A stretch of 64,000 nucleotides of DNA from Gammaproteobacteria bacterium (GCA_002684495.1 NYVG01000017.1:1-64000); one strand, 5' to 3'; positions 48,990 to 60,104 are shown, numbered from the stretch's first letter. Program-made: numbers and translations. The notes: generated from the sequence alone by a model not told the origin.

Positions 48990-51587
48990 GTGGGATATGA
49001 TGCGCAAATTGTTGTTTTGGACAGAAGGGTGATCAAACGCCGCCGCAGGCCTTTTCTTGCTATTACAAGCTTTTTAGTAGCATCGCTGTGCGCGATCACT
49101 ATTGGCTTAGCAGGCATCTATCTTTATCTGGATCCGCAAATTCCGGCTGCTGCGACGTACCGCAATGTCAAGTTGCAACAACCACTCAGGATTTATTCAG
49201 CAGATGGCGCGCTAATCGCTGAATTCGGCGAACGTCGGCTGATACCCATAAAACTTGCCCAAGTGCCGGACCATTTCATAAATGCGTTACTCGATACCGA
49301 GGATAAGCGCTTTTACGAACACCAAGGCATCGATTTCATATCATTGAGTAACGACATCCTGCAACTGCTTGGCAGCCTCATGGGCCAAGACAATTCGGTC
49401 GGCGGCGCCAGCACCATCACAATGCAACTAGCGCGCAACGTATCTTTTACGCTAGAGCGGCGTTTTCTAAGAAAATTTAAAGAGATGCTGTTAGCGCTCA
49501 AAATTGAACGCGAGCTAAGTAAAGACGACATCCTCGAGCTATATATTAATCTGGTGCCATTTGGCAAAAGAGCCTATGGAGCCGAAGCTGCCGCCCTAAC
49601 TTACTATGGGAAATCGTTAGATCAGTTAAATCTGGCGCAGCTCGCCATGCTTGCCGGTATCCCTCAGAGACCCGAGGCTGGTAACCCGATTAACGGGCCA
49701 GAGTGGGCGCTGCGCCGGCGTAATGTCGTGCTTGCACGAATGCGTGACCAGGGTTCAATTACGCAAAGCCAATACCAAGAGGCGAGGCAACAACCGATCA
49801 CCGCACAGGTATTCGCGCGCAGCGTCGACGTACCCAGTCCCTATGTGGGTGAGTGGATACGTCAACAGGCGGTTACTCTGGTCGATGATCTGTATACAGG
49901 CGGCTATGAAGTACACACCACCATCGACAGTACCTTGCAGCGGGCAGCGATCGCAGCGCTGCAACGCGGGCTCAAGAACTATGATCGAAGCCACGGTTAT
50001 CGGGGTGTTGAAGGCCGCATTGACGCGCAATTACTGAATCAAATCACTCTGAGCGAAGACTTAGACCCAGACAGCGGCGAAACTGTGGTGGAGATTACGG
50101 TACCCGAAGATGTTGCCAAAACGGCCTTGAACGGCACCCGCTCTTACGGACAACTACTGCCGGCCTTTGTTATTGCTGTTGACACAGAAACCGCAACAGT
50201 CGTCACCGCAGATGCGCAACAGCATACTCTGACCCGCAAAGATGCCCGCTGGGCCAGGGCCTATATCGATGTAGATACCCGCGGCCCAGCTATCAGTGAC
50301 TTTTCTAGCTTGCTGACTGTTGGCGATGTAGTACGCATCGAGTCCATAAGTGAAAATGACGAGCCCATGTGGCGGTTGGCACAGTTGCCTGCCATTCAGG
50401 GAGCTTTAGTGGCCATGCAGCCACAGACTGGCAGTATCAAAGCCCTTGTCGGAGGCTTTGACTTCTATCGCAATCAGTACAATCACGCCCTCCAATCCGC
50501 TAGGCAACCAGGCTCCGGATTCAAACCTTTCATTTATTCTGCAGCCCTCGCTAACGGCGTAAATGCTGCCGACGTTTTCCTCGACGCGCCTTTGGTCTTT
50601 GATGACGTCAACCTAGAATCCCAATATCGCCCGGAGAACGATAACAATCGCTACAACGGCCCAACCCGGTTGCGCGAGGCTTTGTATCGCTCTATTAATC
50701 TGGTCTCCATGCGGGTGCTGCTAAAAGTCGGCGCCGGCAAAATGCTCGATCATGTGGGGAATTTCGGCTTCGATACCCGCAGTTTTCCACGCAATACCCA
50801 ATTAGCAATTGGCGGCGGCACAATGACGGTAGCGCCACTGGATATGGCTCGAGCCTATGCTGTACTGGCAAATGGTGGCCACCTGATCGAGACAAATGTC
50901 ATCGATCGCATTGTCGATCAACAAGGCAACACAATCTATCAGCCAGCGCTGGTTGAAGTATGCCGAGACTGTTCAGCACAACCGCAACCGGTGGCGGCGT
51001 CTGAGACCGCTGTAAACCCAGTAGATACCTTCGCTGCCGACTTGGGTGAATTCGCTGGGCCTCAAGTAGCCGAGGAAGAGCTGAGGGAAATCATCCCCGC
51101 GCCTCAGGTTATCGATGAGCGCAATGCGTTCATAATGGATTCCATGCTTCGAGACGTGATTAAGCGCGGCACGGGGCGGCGCGCCAGAAGTCTAGGACGC
51201 GACGACCTAGCCGGTAAGACTGGCACAACGAATGACGCGGAGGACACCTGGTTTAACGGCTACAACCAAGACCTGGTGGCAAGCGTATGGGTCGGCTTCA
51301 GTAACCAGGCACCTCTCGGTGCCAATGCCTATGGATCCAACACCCCGCTGCCGATCTGGATCGACTTCATGCGCGCAGCCTTGGCTGGAAAAGAACCCGC
51401 TAATGTTTATCAACCGCCGGGTATCACAACCATGAAGATTGATCCGCAAACAGGACTAGCAGCCCCCCCAGATGACCGAAATGCCGTCTTCGAGTTCTTT
51501 TTTGCTGAGCAGGCGCCTAAACTACCGAGCAATGCCGATGGCAGCAGTCCCAGCGACGAGACAATCAAGGCGGTAGATTTGTTTTAG
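48990..51587 (+). CDS. mrcA: penicillin-binding protein 1A
   Basis: TEDKRFYEHQGID, GASTITMQLARN, transpeptidase QPGSGFKPFIYSAAL, GKTGTTND; start uncertain (possible GTG at 49029). Confidence 0.95.
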   Translation: MGYDAQIVVLDRRVIKRRRRPFLAITSFLVASLCAITIGLAGIYLYLDPQIPAAATYRNVKLQQPLRIYSADGALIAEFGERRLIPIKLAQVPDHFINALLDTEDKRFYEHQGIDFISLSNDILQLLGSLMGQDNSVGGASTITMQLARNVSFTLERRFLRKFKEMLLALKIERELSKDDILELYINLVPFGKRAYGAEAAALTYYGKSLDQLNLAQLAMLAGIPQRPEAGNPINGPEWALRRRNVVLARMRDQGSITQSQYQEARQQPITAQVFARSVDVPSPYVGEWIRQQAVTLVDDLYTGGYEVHTTIDSTLQRAAIAALQRGLKNYDRSHGYRGVEGRIDAQLLNQITLSEDLDPDSGETVVEITVPEDVAKTALNGTRSYGQLLPAFVIAVDTETATVVTADAQQHTLTRKDARWARAYIDVDTRGPAISDFSSLLTVGDVVRIESISENDEPMWRLAQLPAIQGALVAMQPQTGSIKALVGGFDFYRNQYNHALQSARQPGSGFKPFIYSAALANGVNAADVFLDAPLVFDDVNLESQYRPENDNNRYNGPTRLREALYRSINLVSMRVLLKVGAGKMLDHVGNFGFDTRSFPRNTQLAIGGGTMTVAPLDMARAYAVLANGGHLIETNVIDRIVDQQGNTIYQPALVEVCRDCSAQPQPVAASETAVNPVDTFAADLGEFAGPQVAEEELREIIPAPQVIDERNAFIMDSMLRDVIKRGTGRRARSLGRDDLAGKTGTTNDAEDTWFNGYNQDLVASVWVGFSNQAPLGANAYGSNTPLPIWIDFMRAALAGKEPANVYQPPGITTMKIDPQTGLAAPPDDRNAVFEFFFAEQAPKLPSNADGSSPSDETIKAVDLF

Positions 51588-51596
51588 ATGGCGAAC

Positions 51597-53081
51597 CTAG
51601 CGTACTAGTTTAATCAAATCACCGGCTCTGGGCTCACCATTGGGATAATGTCCATTCATTACCCGCAACAGTTGCTCGGCGTTCTGCCGAATCGGCACAG
51701 AGCGCGATAATTTAGCGTAGGTATCGCCGGGGTTTGCCATAACTAAGTGCAGTTGCTGTTTGTTTATAAGCCTTAAATCATCTGCCGTCATGGCACGAGT
51801 GGACCTCACCATGGCCTCGAATTCCTTAGCAAACTGATCTGGCGACCCAGGCTTGTCGATTTCTCCGTTGAATACGTAGACCCCACCATCTTTGTACAGC
51901 ACGGCAATCTTGCGCAATGCTTTCTTCTCATCCGTCACCTTAATCGACGCGATGTAGCCGGAATAAGCCCCAACCTGTATCGCCTCACCATCATCAAGGT
52001 CGTCGCGCTTCAGCGTCTCTGTTAGATACTCTTGCGGCGTTTGTTCTTCGGTAGGCAGCGCGGTTCTGCGGGCACTCATACGCGCAGCATCTTTATCGCT
52101 GCGGGCAAAAACCTCTGTTGGGGTAGCACGAATATCCCAGTCTTTAGGAAACGCGATACTCAAGCGCAGTGCGCCATGGTAATAAACGCCGTCTTTAACG
52201 ACGCCTGTCGCACTGTCATCACCGAAGCGCAGGCCATTCAGCATCTGATGAAAATCGCGCAGCGGTTCATTGAGTTGCTTGGGTGCCAAGTGCTGAGATT
52301 GCCGAACCAGTTCATGTAATCGCTTCTGGTGCGCCGGGTGGCTGCCAAGCATACCGTGGTAGACCGTTGGGCTGTTGTTGACCGCTTTCTGATAATTGTC
52401 GTGGTCGCGCAACATCTGAATGCTGTCCAGCAACGCTGTCGGGTTATAACCGGTTTTAAGTACAACCTCGGCACCGAATCTGTCTGCCTCAAGTTCTTGC
52501 TTGCGCCCGTAACCCGCAATGGCTGTTTGCGTTACAGCATTCGCCAAGCCTATGGTTGAAGAAGAACCCGTTGCCAAAGCACCGACAATACCAAGCGCCT
52601 TACCCAAACGTTGTTTGCTGACAGCATTGCGCGAGTGCGCCCCGACTACATGCCCGATCTCATGCCCGAGCACCGCTGCAAGCTCGTCTTCGCTGTTAAA
52701 GAATGCAAGTATGCCCCGGGTTACGAAGATGTAAGCGTCTGGCGTCGCCCAGGCATTAACAACGGGCTGATCAACGACAACAAAGGTATAAGTTCGTCCA
52801 GCGTGAGGCGACTGCGCCAACAGCCGTTCGCCGACTTCAGTAACGTAGTCTTGCCAGGCTTGGTCAGGATAAATAATGCCCTTTTCAAGGAATTCGTTGT
52901 ACATCTCTGCACCAGGCCCTGCATAGGCGGATGGGGACAACAAGGTGCACAATGCCACACCACATCCTCTGCAAAGCAGACCAAGGCGCACTTTTAAGAT
53001 CAGGGCGAATTGCTTTGCGACTGTAAAGAAGGTTGGCATCGAGACGGCCTCGCGTCTGAGAGACCTATAGAATAGACGCAA
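51597..53081 (-). CDS. M48 family metalloprotease
   Basis: LAAVLGHEIGHVVGAHS zinc motif, KQELEADRFGAEV. Confidence 0.93.
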   Translation of the reverse strand: MRLFYRSLRREAVSMPTFFTVAKQFALILKVRLGLLCRGCGVALCTLLSPSAYAGPGAEMYNEFLEKGIIYPDQAWQDYVTEVGERLLAQSPHAGRTYTFVVVDQPVVNAWATPDAYIFVTRGILAFFNSEDELAAVLGHEIGHVVGAHSRNAVSKQRLGKALGIVGALATGSSSTIGLANAVTQTAIAGYGRKQELEADRFGAEVVLKTGYNPTALLDSIQMLRDHDNYQKAVNNSPTVYHGMLGSHPAHQKRLHELVRQSQHLAPKQLNEPLRDFHQMLNGLRFGDDSATGVVKDGVYYHGALRLSIAFPKDWDIRATPTEVFARSDKDAARMSARRTALPTEEQTPQEYLTETLKRDDLDDGEAIQVGAYSGYIASIKVTDEKKALRKIAVLYKDGGVYVFNGEIDKPGSPDQFAKEFEAMVRSTRAMTADDLRLINKQQLHLVMANPGDTYAKLSRSVPIRQNAEQLLRVMNGHYPNGEPRAGDLIKLVR

Positions 53082-53093
53082 TATCCGAATATG

Positions 53094-53129
53094 AAAAAGC
53101 GCAGATGTTAGACACAGCCCACACCTGCG
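53094..53129 (-). terminator. Rho-independent terminator of rpmE
   Basis: Minus-strand CGCAGGTGT...ACATCTGCG stem (one G-U) followed by CTTTTTC just after the rpmE stop. Confidence 0.7.
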
Positions 53130-53138
53130 GATTTATGC

Positions 53139-53357
53139 TTAGCTACCCGTACTGGTGCGGTTACCGAAGCGCTTGCGGAATCGTTCCACACGACCACCCG
53201 AGTCGATGGTCTTTTGCTTGCCCGTATAAAACGGGTGACAGCTTGAGCACACGTCTACGTGGATGTCTTCGGCAACTGTTGATGAAATTTCAAGCACGTT
53301 GCCACAACTGCACGTGGCTTTGATTGTGTAGTATTCCGGATGTATGTTTGCTTTCAT
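53139..53357 (-). CDS. rpmE: 50S ribosomal protein L31, Cys-containing form
   Basis: [28 protein letters not shown]...[15 protein letters not shown]. Confidence 0.97.
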   Translation of the reverse strand: MKANIHPEYYTIKATCSCGNVLEISSTVAEDIHVDVCSSCHPFYTGKQKTIDSGGRVERFRKRFGNRTSTGS

Positions 53358-53626
53358 CGCGTACTATTCTGCTGTCTGAAAAATAGAGGGCGCGCAGTTT
53401 AACAGAAGGCTAAGCGATGACAACCCGAAGCCTTGGGCTTCGTGCGGAATTGATTCGGCATCAGATCAATCAAAGTTCGCTAACAAGTCGCCAAGCCCTT
53501 CCCAACTTATAGTGATAACGCCGAGATGAGCTTTAAAGCGATCTCTAGGCTAAAAACCTAATCGCATTCAGAAACAATATTTTGTTTAATTCGGCGAAGA
53601 TCCGCAGCGCTATACGAGGGGTGCAA

Positions 53627-53959
53627 ATGGCTTGGGCTATATTAATCGTCGCGGGGATTTTCGAGGTCATTTGGGCAATCGCGATGAAATACTCGGAAAG
53701 ATTCTCAAAATTGTGGCCTTCCGTGATTTTTATTATTGCGGCTTGGTTAAGTTTTGTATGTTTATCTTTGGCGTTAAAACACATTCCTATGGGCAGTGCC
53801 TACGCCGTTTGGACCGGCATCGGTGCCGTGGGCATCGCGATGATTGGTATGGTGTGGTTTAGCGAACCCGCAACGCTTTTTCGTATTGTTTGCATCGCGC
53901 TAATTGTCATCGGTATTGCGGGGCTTAAACTGTCCGGCTCTGGAGTAAATACAGCATAG
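53627..53959 (+). CDS. sugE: SugE/Gdx-type small multidrug resistance transporter
   Basis: MAWAILIVAGIFEVIWAIAMKYSERF...IPMGSAYAVWTGIGAVG. Confidence 0.93.
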   Translation: MAWAILIVAGIFEVIWAIAMKYSERFSKLWPSVIFIIAAWLSFVCLSLALKHIPMGSAYAVWTGIGAVGIAMIGMVWFSEPATLFRIVCIALIVIGIAGLKLSGSGVNTA

Positions 53960-54092
53960 CCGGTGGCGCCAGAGCTCCGTAAATGCTTTGATTTGCTAAC
54001 AATAAACGTTCCGGAGCGGTAAGGTCGAACTGGCTTCGAGCCTGCCTTAAAAAGAGATTCCCAGTCACGATGAAAGCTTCTTAGAATGACCC

Positions 54093-56258
54093 ATGTCCAA
54101 CCATAACCGAGTCATTCAAGTCGCTGTACCACGGCCACTACACTCCGTGTACGACTACTCGGTGCCGACAGATATGCCATTGCCATCAGTAGGCTGTAGG
54201 GTTCATGTACCTTTTGGGCGCACTACAACCTTAGGTATTTGCGTCAACAACGAAGTGGCTAACCCGCACAGTCGTCTAAAGCCTATTCAAGCCTTAGTTG
54301 ATGCTGAGAACTCAGAACCGGCCGTATCAGCAGAGCTATTGGATTTAGCCAAGTGGATGAGCGCGTACTACCACCACCCCTTGGGTGAGGTGCTGGCGAC
54401 TGTTTTGCCGGCCGCTGCCCGGCGCGGTGCAGAGTTTGCTATTACTCCAGCAGATAGTTGGCAAGTCTCGAAGACTGAATACGCTAACCCACGAGCACCC
54501 CGGCAGCAGCAGCTACTGGATTTCTTGATGACCAATCCGCACTGCACCGGCGCCGACATTATAGCCGCGGGTTTTAGTCGCGCCTTGCTCAACAAGCTCG
54601 TTGATTTATCCGTAGTAGTTCGCAGCGATCCGCTTGCGGCGGCCGATGCGAAAGAGTCCCATCTGCCCGCCAGTGCGGAACAAAAACTCGCCATCGAACA
54701 AATTAGTCATGCCCTGGGTCGTTTTCAGACACTGCTACTCGAAGGCGTTACTGGCAGCGGCAAGACCGAAATCTATCTACAGAGTATTGCAAACGTGCTC
54801 ACTCAAGGCGGTCAGGCACTAGTACTAGTGCCAGAAATAGCGTTAACACCCCAAACACTGGCACGTTTCCAGCGCCGTTTCCCAAAAACAGGCATGCTGC
54901 ATTCGGCACTGACGGATAACGAACGGCTGCAAACATGGTTGAAGAGCCGCCAGGGCGATTTCGACATTATCTTAGGCACTCGATCAGCGATTTTTACGCC
55001 GTGCAAAAATCTACGGCTCATTATTGTCGATGAGGAGCACGACAGCTCGTATAAACAACAAGATGGCCTGCGCTACTCCGCCCGCGACCTCGCTGCTAAA
55101 CGCGCTCAGGCTCTGTCAATTCCACTGCTCTTAGGTTCCGCTACCCCGTCTCTTGAATCTTTGTACAACGCCAAGCGCGGGCGCTACCAGCATCTCCGGC
55201 TATTGAATCGAGCGGGCGGCGCGCAAATGCCGGACTATCACGTGATCGACATGCGCAATGAAAATGTTCTGCACGGCTTATCCCATCAGTTGATCAACGT
55301 AATTCGCCGCCACCTTGACGCCGCGGGTCAGGTACTGATTTATCTGAATCGGCGCGGCTTTGCGCCAACGCTACTGTGCCAAAGCTGTGGCTGGCAGAGT
55401 CATTGCTCAGACTGCGACGCCAAACTGACGCTGCACCAATCGCCTCCACAGATGATCTGCCATCACTGCAACCTGCGATTCCCAGTTCCCCAACAATGCG
55501 ACAATTGCGGCCACACCGCGCTACTGCCCATTGGGCTGGGGACCCAGCGCGCAGAAGAGAGTGCGCGGCAATTGTTCAAAGACACACCGGTATATCGCAT
55601 TGATCGCGACACCACTCGCAGCAATAAGCAACTGAATGCCCAACTCGAGCAGATAAATCGCGGTGAGCCATGCGTCCTCGTGGGCACCCAAATGCTCGCA
55701 AAAGGTCATCATTTTCCCAATGTCACACTGGTAGCAGTGATTAACGCCGACGCCGGCTTACTCAGTCCAGACTTCCGCGCCCCGGAGCGGACAGCGCAAC
55801 TCATCGTCCAAGTCGCCGGACGTGCTGGACGTGCTGATCGACCGGGTGAGGTATGGATTCAGTCTTATCAACCGGATAATCCGTTACTAACGACCTTGAT
55901 CGAATCCGGCTACAGCGGCTTCGCCAACGCCGAGCTGGCAAGTCGGGAGACTGCGCAATTACCACCCACAACACCTATGGCATTGATCCGCGCAGAGTCT
56001 GAAAATCCGCAACTAGCCAAGAATTTTTTACTCCGGTGCAAAGTCCAGAGCGAGTCACTGGGCATGGAGACCGACATCAGCATTATGGGGCCTGTACCAG
56101 CGCCGATCGGTCGAATGGCAAAGCGACATCGCTTCCAATTGATGCTAATTGCAACCCGCCGCAGCGCACTACATCACTGCCTCAAAGCCTTAAATCAGAC
56201 CAGCGCTCCGAGTAAGTTACGTTGGTCTATCGACGTCGACCCATATGATGCAATGTAG
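54093..56258 (+). CDS. priA: primosomal replication protein N' (PriA helicase)
   Basis: GVTGSGKTEIYLQ, VDEEHDSSYKQQDGLRYSARD, zinc-binding Cys clusters, VAGRAGRADRPGEVWIQS. Confidence 0.97.
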   Translation: MSNHNRVIQVAVPRPLHSVYDYSVPTDMPLPSVGCRVHVPFGRTTTLGICVNNEVANPHSRLKPIQALVDAENSEPAVSAELLDLAKWMSAYYHHPLGEVLATVLPAAARRGAEFAITPADSWQVSKTEYANPRAPRQQQLLDFLMTNPHCTGADIIAAGFSRALLNKLVDLSVVVRSDPLAAADAKESHLPASAEQKLAIEQISHALGRFQTLLLEGVTGSGKTEIYLQSIANVLTQGGQALVLVPEIALTPQTLARFQRRFPKTGMLHSALTDNERLQTWLKSRQGDFDIILGTRSAIFTPCKNLRLIIVDEEHDSSYKQQDGLRYSARDLAAKRAQALSIPLLLGSATPSLESLYNAKRGRYQHLRLLNRAGGAQMPDYHVIDMRNENVLHGLSHQLINVIRRHLDAAGQVLIYLNRRGFAPTLLCQSCGWQSHCSDCDAKLTLHQSPPQMICHHCNLRFPVPQQCDNCGHTALLPIGLGTQRAEESARQLFKDTPVYRIDRDTTRSNKQLNAQLEQINRGEPCVLVGTQMLAKGHHFPNVTLVAVINADAGLLSPDFRAPERTAQLIVQVAGRAGRADRPGEVWIQSYQPDNPLLTTLIESGYSGFANAELASRETAQLPPTTPMALIRAESENPQLAKNFLLRCKVQSESLGMETDISIMGPVPAPIGRMAKRHRFQLMLIATRRSALHHCLKALNQTSAPSKLRWSIDVDPYDAM

Positions 56259-56324
56259 CCAGTCCCAAAGCGCCGAACAGACCTGTATCATTACCGGCAT
56301 TCAACAGCTTACTGGCTAAACCCG

Positions 56325-56894
56325 ATGCCGAAAGATTTCGCTTCGCGATCGCGTACCGCCAAAAATAAACCTGCACCGCGCCGGAAGCCCGCACCTAGAA
56401 CGTCGCCGGTAAAGCAAAAGTCCGTGTCGTTTCATGGGCCGAGCTTTTCTTCAGGCGCGCTCATCGGCGCAGCGATTGTTTTAACTGCAGCCTATGCGCC
56501 AGAATTTTTGCGCAGTACCGAACTCACCAGCGGTACAGAGGCTAGTTCTGAGCAACAACCAGCGGTGCAATTTGAATTCCCCAAGCTGTTGCGCAATACC
56601 ACGGTACAGGGTGACCCGACGTCTTACAGCGTGCCAAAGCCCACTGTGCCTGGTGAAGAAGTCATCTATCGGGTGCAAGCGGCATCTTTTCGCGATGCTA
56701 ATGACGCCCAGCAATTGCGCGCTGTCTTACTGTTACAAAATCTTCCGGTAGAGTTGTCATCCTCTAACGTTAAGGGCCAACTCTGGCATCGCGTGGTGGT
56801 CGGTCCATTCACACGCAAACTCGATGCCGAGCGCGCCCGAACCAAACTGCGTGAGCAAGATCTGCCAGCGATCTTAATGCGCGACAAAAGCTAA
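56325..56894 (+). CDS. SPOR domain protein (FtsN-like)
   Basis: Basic N-terminus, one TM, C-terminal VIYRVQAASFRDANDAQQLRAVLLLQNLPVEL...WHRVVVGPF. Confidence 0.88.
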   Translation: MPKDFASRSRTAKNKPAPRRKPAPRTSPVKQKSVSFHGPSFSSGALIGAAIVLTAAYAPEFLRSTELTSGTEASSEQQPAVQFEFPKLLRNTTVQGDPTSYSVPKPTVPGEEVIYRVQAASFRDANDAQQLRAVLLLQNLPVELSSSNVKGQLWHRVVVGPFTRKLDAERARTKLREQDLPAILMRDKS

Positions 56895-56947
56895 ACTGAA
56901 TCCACCGTGCTCTGCCATATGCGACGAGCACAACTAAGAGAGCCTTC

Positions 56948-57502
56948 ATGCAACAGTTTCATGGCACGACGATTATCAGCGTTCGCGACGCCCACAGTGT
57001 CGCTCTAGGCGGCGACGGCCAAGTATCCCTTGGCGATACGGTAATGAAAGGCAACGCAGTCAAAGTACGTAAGCTTTACCAAGACAAAGTGCTGGCGGGC
57101 TTCGCAGGCAGCACAGCAGATGCATTTACCTTGTTCGAAAAATTTGAGGCGGCACTGGAGAAATACCATGGTCAACTGACACGCGCCGCAGTAGAACTTG
57201 CAAAAGAATGGCGGTCTGACCGCGCCTTGCGCAAGCTCGAAGCAATGCTCATCGTTGCCGATACCGAGGCCACCTTGTTGATCAGTGGTAACGGCGACGT
57301 AATAGAACCAGAACACGGCGTTCTGGCCATTGGCTCAGGCGGCCATTATGCCCACGCAGCGGCAACTGCATTAGTAGAAAATACCGAGTTGGGGGCGGCA
57401 GATGTGGTGCGCAAGTCGCTAATGATCGCGGCAAGCATCTGCGTCTACACAAACAGTTCGCTAACAATTGAAACCTTAGACTTGGCCGCTGCAGCGGTCT
57501 AA
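56948..57502 (+). CDS. hslV: ATP-dependent protease subunit HslV
   Basis: [38 protein letters not shown]. Confidence 0.97.
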   Translation: MQQFHGTTIISVRDAHSVALGGDGQVSLGDTVMKGNAVKVRKLYQDKVLAGFAGSTADAFTLFEKFEAALEKYHGQLTRAAVELAKEWRSDRALRKLEAMLIVADTEATLLISGNGDVIEPEHGVLAIGSGGHYAHAAATALVENTELGAADVVRKSLMIAASICVYTNSSLTIETLDLAAAAV

Positions 57503-57524
57503 ACCTTCTTAACGAAAGAGCATT

Positions 57525-58868
57525 ATGTCTGAAATCTCTGCCCCAGAGCTGGAACAGCTGACCCCGAAACAAATCGTTGCCGAGCTGGATCGGCATATCA
57601 TCGGCCAGGACGATGCAAAACGAGCAGTGGCCATTGCCCTGCGAAACCGCTGGCGGCGCATGCAATTGGCGGAGGAATTACGCGATGAGGTCAGCCCTAA
57701 AAACATTTTGATGATCGGCCCCACCGGGGTGGGCAAAACGGAAATCGCGCGCCGCTTGGCGAGGCTTGCTAAAGCGCCGTTCATAAAAATCGAAGCCACC
57801 AAATTTACCGAGGTTGGTTATGTTGGCCGCGACGTGGATTCCATTGTTCGCGATCTTGTGGACGTGGCGATTAACATGTTGCGCGAAGAACAAATTCAAC
57901 AGGTACAGCAGCAAGCTGAGGATCGGGCCGAGGAGCGCATTCTTGATGCCCTATTGCCTGCGCCGCGAGAGGGTGACGACGACTCCAAAGAATCCAGTAC
58001 TCGGCAAATGTTTCGCAAAAAGTTGCGGCAGGGCGAACTGGACGAAAAGGAAATCGAAATCGACCTAGAGCAACTCAGTGTGGGCGTCGAAATCATGGCA
58101 CCTCCCGGCATGGAGGAAATGACCAGTCAGCTACAGAGTATGTTCAGTAATTTAAGCCAGGGTAAACGCGACCACCAACGCTTGAGCATTCGTGAAGCAT
58201 ACCGGCGTGCGCGCGACGAAGAGGCCGCAAAATTAGTCAACGAGGACGAAATTCGCAGTGCCGCAGTGGTTGCTGTGGAGGAAACGGGCATTGTCTTTAT
58301 TGATGAACTAGACAAGGTCGCAAAACGCACTGAAGGCACAGGTGCCGACGTCTCTCGCGAGGGCGTACAGCGGGATCTGTTGCCACTGATCGAAGGATGT
58401 ACAGTCTCTACGAAATATGGCTCTGTGCGCACCGACCATATTTTGTTCGTCGCTTCGGGCGCCTTCCATCTTGCAAAGCCTTCGGACCTGATTCCCGAGT
58501 TGCAGGGTAGACTGCCTATTCGAGTAGAACTCAATGCACTATCGCCAGATGACTTTAAACGCATACTCAGCGAGCCGAAGGCTAGCTTGTGTGAACAGTA
58601 CCAAGCCTTGCTCGGTATAGAAGGTATAGAAATCGTCTTTACTGACGATGGCATTGCACGGATAGCGGAGTTAGCTTGGCAGGTTAACGAAGGTACCGAG
58701 AACATCGGCGCGCGGCGGCTGCACACTGTGATGGAGCGACTATTAGAAGACCTATCCTTCAACGCCAGCGATCTCGAGACCAAGGTCGTCAGCGTAGATC
58801 AAGCCTACGTCGACCAACATCTGGCAGGCTTAGTCAGTAACAATGATTTGTCGCGCTTCATTTTGTAA
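57525..58868 (+). CDS. hslU: HslU ATPase
   Basis: [50 protein letters not shown]-terminal LSRFIL. Confidence 0.98.
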   Translation: MSEISAPELEQLTPKQIVAELDRHIIGQDDAKRAVAIALRNRWRRMQLAEELRDEVSPKNILMIGPTGVGKTEIARRLARLAKAPFIKIEATKFTEVGYVGRDVDSIVRDLVDVAINMLREEQIQQVQQQAEDRAEERILDALLPAPREGDDDSKESSTRQMFRKKLRQGELDEKEIEIDLEQLSVGVEIMAPPGMEEMTSQLQSMFSNLSQGKRDHQRLSIREAYRRARDEEAAKLVNEDEIRSAAVVAVEETGIVFIDELDKVAKRTEGTGADVSREGVQRDLLPLIEGCTVSTKYGSVRTDHILFVASGAFHLAKPSDLIPELQGRLPIRVELNALSPDDFKRILSEPKASLCEQYQALLGIEGIEIVFTDDGIARIAELAWQVNEGTENIGARRLHTVMERLLEDLSFNASDLETKVVSVDQAYVDQHLAGLVSNNDLSRFIL

Positions 58869-58885
58869 CTATCGAGAGCGCTTGA

Positions 58886-59278
58886 ATGAATAAAAACGCC
58901 CCGGAAGAGATCGTCTATCACAAGATCGGCCATACCCTAGAAATCGCCTGGCCCGACGCGCACTTTGATTTACCGGCGGAGCTATTACGCGTTTATTCAC
59001 CGTCAGCAGAGGTGCGCGGCCACTCAGAACAAGAGCGGGTACTGCAGACCGGTAAGAAAAATGTTGGTATCAAAGCCATCGAAGCGATCGGCAACTACGC
59101 CATCCGCATCACCTTTGATGATGGCCATGACAGTGGCATTTATGCTTGGGACTATCTGTATGAACTGGGCAACAATCAGGATCAACACTGGCAGGACTAC
59201 CTGAGCGACCTGAAGCAAGCAAATGCTTCAAGGCTGCCCACTATCCCGGTGGGTCAGTGGCAGCCAAACAAGTCTTGA
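58886..59278 (+). CDS. DUF971 (gamma-butyrobetaine hydroxylase-like N-terminal) protein
   Basis: LEIAWPDAHFDLPAELLRVYSPSAEVRGH; DDGHDSGIYAWDYLYEL. Confidence 0.9.
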   Translation: MNKNAPEEIVYHKIGHTLEIAWPDAHFDLPAELLRVYSPSAEVRGHSEQERVLQTGKKNVGIKAIEAIGNYAIRITFDDGHDSGIYAWDYLYELGNNQDQHWQDYLSDLKQANASRLPTIPVGQWQPNKS

Positions 59279-59318
59279 GATGTACGATCCTCGGCATAAA
59301 TTTAACCAGAGATAACCT

Positions 59319-60104
59319 ATGTCTTCTAAGCAACAACAATCGGACCCATCAGCAGAAGTGAATTTCGGCTACCAAAAGGTCTCGGCAGCAGAAAAAACCG
59401 AGCGCGTTGGTGCGGTTTTTCGCGCGGTTGCGAAGCGCTACGATGTTATGAACGACGTTATGTCTTTGGGTACCCACCGTATCTTTAAGCGCATGGTGCT
59501 GCATATGTCAGGGCTACGCCAAGGCCATAGGGTTTTGGATCTTGCTGGCGGCACCGGCGATATGGCGGCGCTGTTTGCAGACGCTGTAGGTCCTGAGGGC
59601 GAAGTAGTGCTCGCAGATTTGAACGAGGACATGATGCGCGTTGGGCGGGATCGACTGCTGGATGGTGGCCTTACACAAATTAGTTTTTGTCGCGCACCCG
59701 CCGAGGCTCTGCCTTTTGCCGACCAACAATTTGACTGTGCCTGTATCAGCTTTGGCCTGCGTAACTTTACCGACAAAGACCAAGCGCTGCGCGAACTGCT
59801 ACGCGTACTCAAACCCGGTGCAGCATTATTAGTCCTCGAGTTTTCAAAACCTACCGACCCGCTGCTCGAGGGCGCATACAAAGCCTTCCAAACACTCTGG
59901 CCACCTATTGGCAAAGCCCTAGTCGGCGATGCACAGCCCTACCAATATCTGGTGGATTCCATTCGCGTGCATCCCGATCAGAAAGCATTACGCCAGATGT
60001 TCTCTGATGCTGGATTTGTCGACGCCGAATACCACAACTTGCTCGGCGGCATCGCCGCTATCCACCGCGGTTGCAAGCCTATGACTGACGGTCCAGCCGA
60101 TTAA
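59319..60104 (+). CDS. ubiE: bifunctional demethylmenaquinone/ubiquinone methyltransferase
   Basis: VFRAVAKRYDVMNDVMSLGTHRIFKR; VLDLAGGTGDMA. Confidence 0.97.
   Translation: MSSKQQQSDPSAEVNFGYQKVSAAEKTERVGAVFRAVAKRYDVMNDVMSLGTHRIFKRMVLHMSGLRQGHRVLDLAGGTGDMAALFADAVGPEGEVVLADLNEDMMRVGRDRLLDGGLTQISFCRAPAEALPFADQQFDCACISFGLRNFTDKDQALRELLRVLKPGAALLVLEFSKPTDPLLEGAYKAFQTLWPPIGKALVGDAQPYQYLVDSIRVHPDQKALRQMFSDAGFVDAEYHNLLGGIAAIHRGCKPMTDGPAD

Noticed and set aside
53470-53626. Guanidine (ykkC/mini-ykkC) riboswitch before sugE
   Set aside because: An ACGA occurs near the start but no paired stems of the required form could be drawn around it.
58127-58783. 218-aa minus-strand ORF inside hslU
   Set aside because: Antisense to conserved hslU; Ser/Arg-rich composition typical of shadow ORFs.
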